25,589 bases of DNA from Candidatus Brevefilum sp. Lineage in GTDB: Bacteria; Chloroflexota; Anaerolineae; Anaerolineales; Anaerolineaceae. The notes below the pieces were generated by a model that was not told the DNA's origin, did not search any database, and saw only the letters and a list, made by a program, of their open reading frames with translations. Shown here in pieces: positions 22,178-25,589 of this stretch. Both the position numbers and the translations under genes were made by a program. Location: NCBI GenBank assembly GCA_007135845.1, contig SLIC01000022.1:1-25589 (forward strand). The letters run 5' to 3'. Each line of letters opens with the position of its first letter. Position 1 is the stretch's first letter.

Positions 22178-23230
22178 TTATTTTAAACCAGTGGTAGCAA
22201 TGCCTGTGGTAATGTGCCGTTGCAATATCGCAAACACAACCGTGATTGGCAAAAGCGTTAATACCGTCATCGCCAGTGTCAGGTTCCATTGCACCATATG
22301 CTCACCTTGGAAAGCGGCCAGGCCAACCTGGAGGGTAAAGTATTCACTACGGCTTAGCACAATCAACGGCCACAAAAAGTCATTCCAGCGCCACATGACG
22401 GAAAATATCGCCAGCACAGCTAATGCTGGCTTAGCCAGCGGCAAGATGATTTGGGCATAAATCCGCCATTCACTGGCGCCATCGATCCGGGCAGAATCCA
22501 TCAACTCGTTGGGTATGGTTAGCATGTACTGCCTTAACAAGAACACACCTGTTGGCGTGGCTGCCACCGGCACGATAATGCCGAGCAAGTTATTATTCCA
22601 ACCAACCCGTGTGATCACCAGGAAGATCGGTACCATCACAACAGAGAGCGGCACCATTAATGTGGCAATCATCGTTAAAAAGATCGTTTGACGCCCGGGA
22701 AACTTGTATTTCGCCAGGCCGAACGCTGCCATGGAGTTAACCAACAATGTCAGCAGGGTAGCTGCAACGGTCACGATGATGCTGTTCCACAGGAACCTGC
22801 CAAAATTAAAAGTGCTGACTCCCGTGATGTAATTTTCAAATCCAAAATAGATCGATTCAACCGGCTCTCTCTGGTTGATATTGACCCTGATGATTTCATC
22901 TGGATTTTGCGGGTCTACCATTTGTGCTTCGATACCGACCCGTCTTACCTGCGCTAACTCCCGTGTCGTTCCGTCTTCAAAGGTGACTTCAAACAACTGC
23001 AGCGGATCCTCATAACCTTCAACAACAACCGTTTGCTGGCGATAAGGAAAGAAACGGGGTGGAAAGCGGGCGATCTCGATCGATGATTTAAAGGAGGACA
23101 TAACCAGCCAAAGGACAGGTCCAAACATGATCAAAACTCCCAACATCAAATAAGTGTAAGACAGTATATCTGATAAGTCGAGCTTCTTACGTCCTCGTTT
23201 TCGGGTCAGAAATTCGAGTATGGGGTTCAT
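22178..23230 (-). CDS. Sugar ABC transporter permease, MalG type, with large periplasmic insertion
   Basis: This is one of two transmembrane subunits of a CUT1-type importer. The 350 residues hold six TM segments and the EAA loop DSARIDGASEWRIYAQIILPLAKP that contacts the ATPase. Usual MalG proteins are about 275-295 residues. The surplus is a 70-80 residue hydrophilic block between TM1 and TM2 (from about FPPRFFPYRQ to EPVESIYFGFENY), containing acidic, beta-rich sequence such as LFEVTFEDGTTREL. The start codon overlaps the malF-like stop (TAATG). It is 31 nt upstream of GH31. No ATPase gene (MalK/MsmX) lies in the window, so a shared one elsewhere is likely. Confidence 0.92.
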   Translation of the reverse strand: MNPILEFLTRKRGRKKLDLSDILSYTYLMLGVLIMFGPVLWLVMSSFKSSIEIARFPPRFFPYRQQTVVVEGYEDPLQLFEVTFEDGTTRELAQVRRVGIEAQMVDPQNPDEIIRVNINQREPVESIYFGFENYITGVSTFNFGRFLWNSIIVTVAATLLTLLVNSMAAFGLAKYKFPGRQTIFLTMIATLMVPLSVVMVPIFLVITRVGWNNNLLGIIVPVAATPTGVFLLRQYMLTIPNELMDSARIDGASEWRIYAQIILPLAKPALAVLAIFSVMWRWNDFLWPLIVLSRSEYFTLQVGLAAFQGEHMVQWNLTLAMTVLTLLPITVVFAILQRHITTGIATTGLK

Positions 23231-24225
23231 TAGTAGGCCTCCTCTCTTCTGGCAGCCAATTGTGCCAAGGTCAGTACGATCAAAACACCAGCCATTAACA
23301 GTGATGCAGCTGCAGCCACGCCAAATTGCCTGTTAGGACTGGCAAAACCATAGTTATAAATAAACTGAACAAGGTACAGGGTTGCTGTTCCGGGCCCACC
23401 CCCGGTAAATGCATAGATGATTTCAAACACCTGTACCGCACGTATCAGAGCCAGCACAACCACCACGGTCATGGTTGGCATCAATAAAGGCAAGGTGATC
23501 CCGGTAAAAGCCTTCCAATTCGTGGCACCATCAATCGACGCCGCTTCATACAAATCACTGGGTATAGATTGCAGCCCTGCCAGGAGGATCAACATAAAGA
23601 AACCCATTTGCGACCATACACTGACCAGAATCACCCAAAAACGCGCCCAATTTGCTCTCACCAGGAAAGGCTGCCTGGCAAAACCTAAATTTGTCAGGAT
23701 ACCGTTAAGTAATCCGCTATCCATCAGGATCCACTGCCAGATCAACCCAACCACAATTGGTGACAGCAGGCAGGGATAAAAATAAACCGACCGGAAAAAA
23801 CCACGCCCCTTGATATTTCGATTGAGAACGAGTGCAGTGATCAGTGCAATTAACACCATGAGGATCACCTGCGCAATCACGTAAACAATCGTATTATGCA
23901 CAGCTCGCCAAAACAGATCTTCTCGACAGGTATTTGGCATCATGATGTTCTGACAATCAAAAATCCGTTCAAAATTCCGGAATCCAACAAAACTGCGCTG
24001 GTTCGGGAAAAAGGCTGTTCCCCCCGTGAAAGCATACACAAAGTTCAACAGCATCGGGTAAAGAATAAAGATCCCAAAAATTAACAGATTGGGCAGAACA
24101 AACATGTAGGGAATCCCCTTAATCCCAATTAGCTTTTGTAAGGGTGTTAGAAAAAAATCAAAAATTGAAATAAAACTATGGCCAATCGATCCAGCAAAAG
24201 TTGAATATCGTAAAGTACGTTTCAT
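23230..24225 (-). CDS. Sugar ABC transporter permease, MalF type
   Basis: The 331-residue protein is the partner permease of the CUT1 importer. Six to seven TM segments are visible, beginning near residue 39 (YMFVLPNLLIFGIFILYPMLLN), and the EAA motif is DLYEAASIDGATNWKAFTGITLPLLMP. A periplasmic loop has two cysteines (FDCQNIMMPNTC) that could form a disulfide. The ATG at 24225 is preceded by a purine-rich GGGAGAGAGG. Its stop overlaps the malG-like start by one base, giving equal synthesis of the two permeases. A 162-bp gap with a hairpin separates it from the binding-protein gene upstream. Confidence 0.92.
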   Translation of the reverse strand: MKRTLRYSTFAGSIGHSFISIFDFFLTPLQKLIGIKGIPYMFVLPNLLIFGIFILYPMLLNFVYAFTGGTAFFPNQRSFVGFRNFERIFDCQNIMMPNTCREDLFWRAVHNTIVYVIAQVILMVLIALITALVLNRNIKGRGFFRSVYFYPCLLSPIVVGLIWQWILMDSGLLNGILTNLGFARQPFLVRANWARFWVILVSVWSQMGFFMLILLAGLQSIPSDLYEAASIDGATNWKAFTGITLPLLMPTMTVVVVLALIRAVQVFEIIYAFTGGGPGTATLYLVQFIYNYGFASPNRQFGVAAAASLLMAGVLIVLTLAQLAARREEAY

Positions 24226-24306
24226 GGAGACCTCTCTCCCTAGAAAAAATCTGCATCTAAATTTTAAATCGATGAATTACCTCATACTTCAAAAAAATTT
24301 CGAATG

Positions 24307-24338
24307 GGCATTTCCTGGGAGTTACCCCAGGAAATGCC
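24307..24338 (-). terminator. Perfect hairpin between binding-protein and permease genes (partial terminator or mRNA stabiliser)
   Basis: A 13-bp perfect stem (GGCATTTCCTGGG with its complement) closes a 6-nt loop. In the direction of transcription, a seven-T run follows about 9 nt after the stem. The position between an ABC binding-protein gene and its permeases is where such elements make the binding protein more abundant than the membrane subunits. The gap before the T-run makes full termination unlikely. Confidence 0.65.
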
Positions 24339-24387
24339 ACACATGTTTCATTTACTCAATACTTTCCCCACATCGCAACTGCTTCCT

Positions 24388-25589
24388 CTATTGACCTGCT
24401 TCTTCAATCGCCTGGTCAATATCAGACTGCAAGCTTGTCAACATACCATCAAGGTCCAGTTCACCAGCCAGGTATTGTGCAATCCGGCTGGCACTGTTGC
24501 GATAGTAGGCAAAAGCAAATGGATGGACATTGAGGAAAACTGCTTGATCTTGAAGTTTAGGAACCTCAGCAGTAAACGCGCTCAGTGCTGCTAACACAGA
24601 ATCATCCTCCGTGTCGAAATCTACACCCATTGCAGCAACACCATTATGTGCAGGTAACGAAAGCGTACCAGCAGAGAAGGCTGCATAGTTTTCTGGTGTA
24701 TAGAGGAATTCCATGAATCTGGCGACAGCTTCAGGATGGTCGGTATCTGCAAAAGCAACCACAGCTGACCCACCAGCAATACCGGTGGAACCACCCTCAC
24801 CGCTCGGATTGGGAACAACCAGCCAGTCAAAGGCATCGCCAACATCAGCAGCCGTGCCGCCAATCATCCATGAACCAGTCATGCACATGACCATATCGGC
24901 AGTTTTAAACCAGTCAATGCAGTTGTTTAAGGCATCACCGGTCAGCCACAATTCTTCAGGCATTAAGCCATCATCATGCCAAGTTTTTAGCAGTTCACTG
25001 AATTGACGGAAGCCCGGGGTGTCGATGGTGAAATCCTCATTTTCATCGATCAGGGTCGCGCCCATACTCATCGCTGGTCCTGCTACACGATGACCGGTGC
25101 GGTCAATACCAATTGCATAGGAGGTTCCAGTTGCTTCGGCAACCTGGGTGGTCAAATCAGTCCATTCTTCCCAGGTAGTACCCTCACCAGGCAGATCAAT
25201 GCCAGCCTGTTCAAACAGAGTCTGGTTGACAAAAGGACCCGTCACTGTATAAGCATCAGGGAATCCACCGTAGCCAAGCGCTGAAAGGACTGGCTCTGGG
25301 AAGTTTTCTACATAAAAATCTGCGTCCGACACCAGAGGTCTCAGATCCAATAATTTTCCTCGGAAGGCAGCAAAGTTCGTGATTCTCGCCATATCTGGGC
25401 CTTGACCTGCCTCAACCTGGATAGGAAGTTGTTCATCAATGGTTGAATAGGGCACAACATCCAACATTACGATGATGTCTTCGTTTTCGGCCATGAACTT
25501 ATCAACGATGGGTTGCATCACTTCAGCTTCAACGCCATCTGCATAATACATGAAGCGCAATTCTACAACTTCGGCGATGGGATCTTCCA
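24388..25589 (-). CDS. Extracellular sugar-binding protein of an ABC transporter, N-terminus cut by window edge
   Basis: The frame is open from the right edge to a stop at 24388, giving 400 codons; the signal peptide and true start lie beyond 25589. The protein belongs to the family-1 solute-binding proteins (UgpB/MalE-like). Features include VMQPIVDKFMAENEDIIV near the start, TTWEEWTDLTTQVAEATG, MCMTGSWMIGG, and the hinge-type stretch AGGSAVVAFADTDHPEAVARFMEFLYTPE. It would bind the imported sugar outside the membrane and deliver it to the two permeases downstream. As first known gene of the run, it is nearest to the operon promoter, which must lie outside the window. Ligand cannot be read from sequence; an SQ glycoside is inferred from downstream genes. 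Confidence 0.9.
   Translation of the reverse strand, partial: EDPIAEVVELRFMYYADGVEAEVMQPIVDKFMAENEDIIVMLDVVPYSTIDEQLPIQVEAGQGPDMARITNFAAFRGKLLDLRPLVSDADFYVENFPEPVLSALGYGGFPDAYTVTGPFVNQTLFEQAGIDLPGEGTTWEEWTDLTTQVAEATGTSYAIGIDRTGHRVAGPAMSMGATLIDENEDFTIDTPGFRQFSELLKTWHDDGLMPEELWLTGDALNNCIDWFKTADMVMCMTGSWMIGGTAADVGDAFDWLVVPNPSGEGGSTGIAGGSAVVAFADTDHPEAVARFMEFLYTPENYAAFSAGTLSLPAHNGVAAMGVDFDTEDDSVLAALSAFTAEVPKLQDQAVFLNVHPFAFAYYRNSASRIAQYLAGELDLDGMLTSLQSDIDQAIEEAGQ

Overview
The window most likely comes from an anaerobic member of the Chloroflexota, probably class Anaerolineae. This rests on gene types, not on any search: a DUF2298 'YYY' membrane protein (a family of Chloroflexi and archaea), an SYGC-type L,D-transpeptidase, a HATPase protein without an H-box, a coaE-cdaA-cdaR neighbourhood, and a tungsten/molybdenum aldehyde:ferredoxin oxidoreductase. 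Coding density is high; no stretch over about 180 bp lacks a gene. I see no rRNA, tRNA, CRISPR array or insertion sequence.

Left half (1-13523): mostly envelope and housekeeping genes. A DUF2298 polytopic membrane protein runs off the left edge (minus). Divergent from it, on plus, lie a LysM/YkuD L,D-transpeptidase, a seven-TM GAF/coiled-coil/HATPase protein, a LytR-CpsA-Psr protein and a tyrosine-recombinase-like protein that has lost its catalytic residues. tilS follows on minus. Divergent from tilS are coaE, with an unexplained C-terminal domain, then cdaA and cdaR, the c-di-AMP synthase pair. Several genes here have a TATAAT box placed for a leaderless or nearly leaderless mRNA.

Right half (13561-25589): one minus-strand run of eleven genes with short gaps or overlaps, mostly with strong Shine-Dalgarno sites. 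Transcription enters from beyond the right edge. The order is solute-binding protein, two sugar ABC permeases, GH31 glycosidase, a sulfofructose-transaldolase-like protein, small (SAF) and large (UxaA-type) lyase subunits resembling sulfolactate sulfo-lyase SuyA/SuyB, a YeiH/TauZ-type exporter, an AOR-family oxidoreductase, a MoaD/ThiS-like protein and a MoeB/ThiF-like enzyme.

Together these genes read as a pathway that imports and completely desulfonates sulfoquinovose (SQ), the sulfosugar of plant and cyanobacterial sulfolipid. The proposed steps are ABC uptake of an SQ glycoside, GH31 hydrolysis, isomerisation to sulfofructose (isomerase not in the window), transaldolase cleavage to sulfolactaldehyde, ferredoxin-linked oxidation by the AOR to sulfolactate, SuyAB cleavage to pyruvate plus sulfite, and sulfite export by YeiH. 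The AOR in place of the usual NAD-dependent sulfolactaldehyde dehydrogenase would be new to my knowledge. The family assignments are firm; the sulfonate substrates are inferred from motifs I remember and from gene context.
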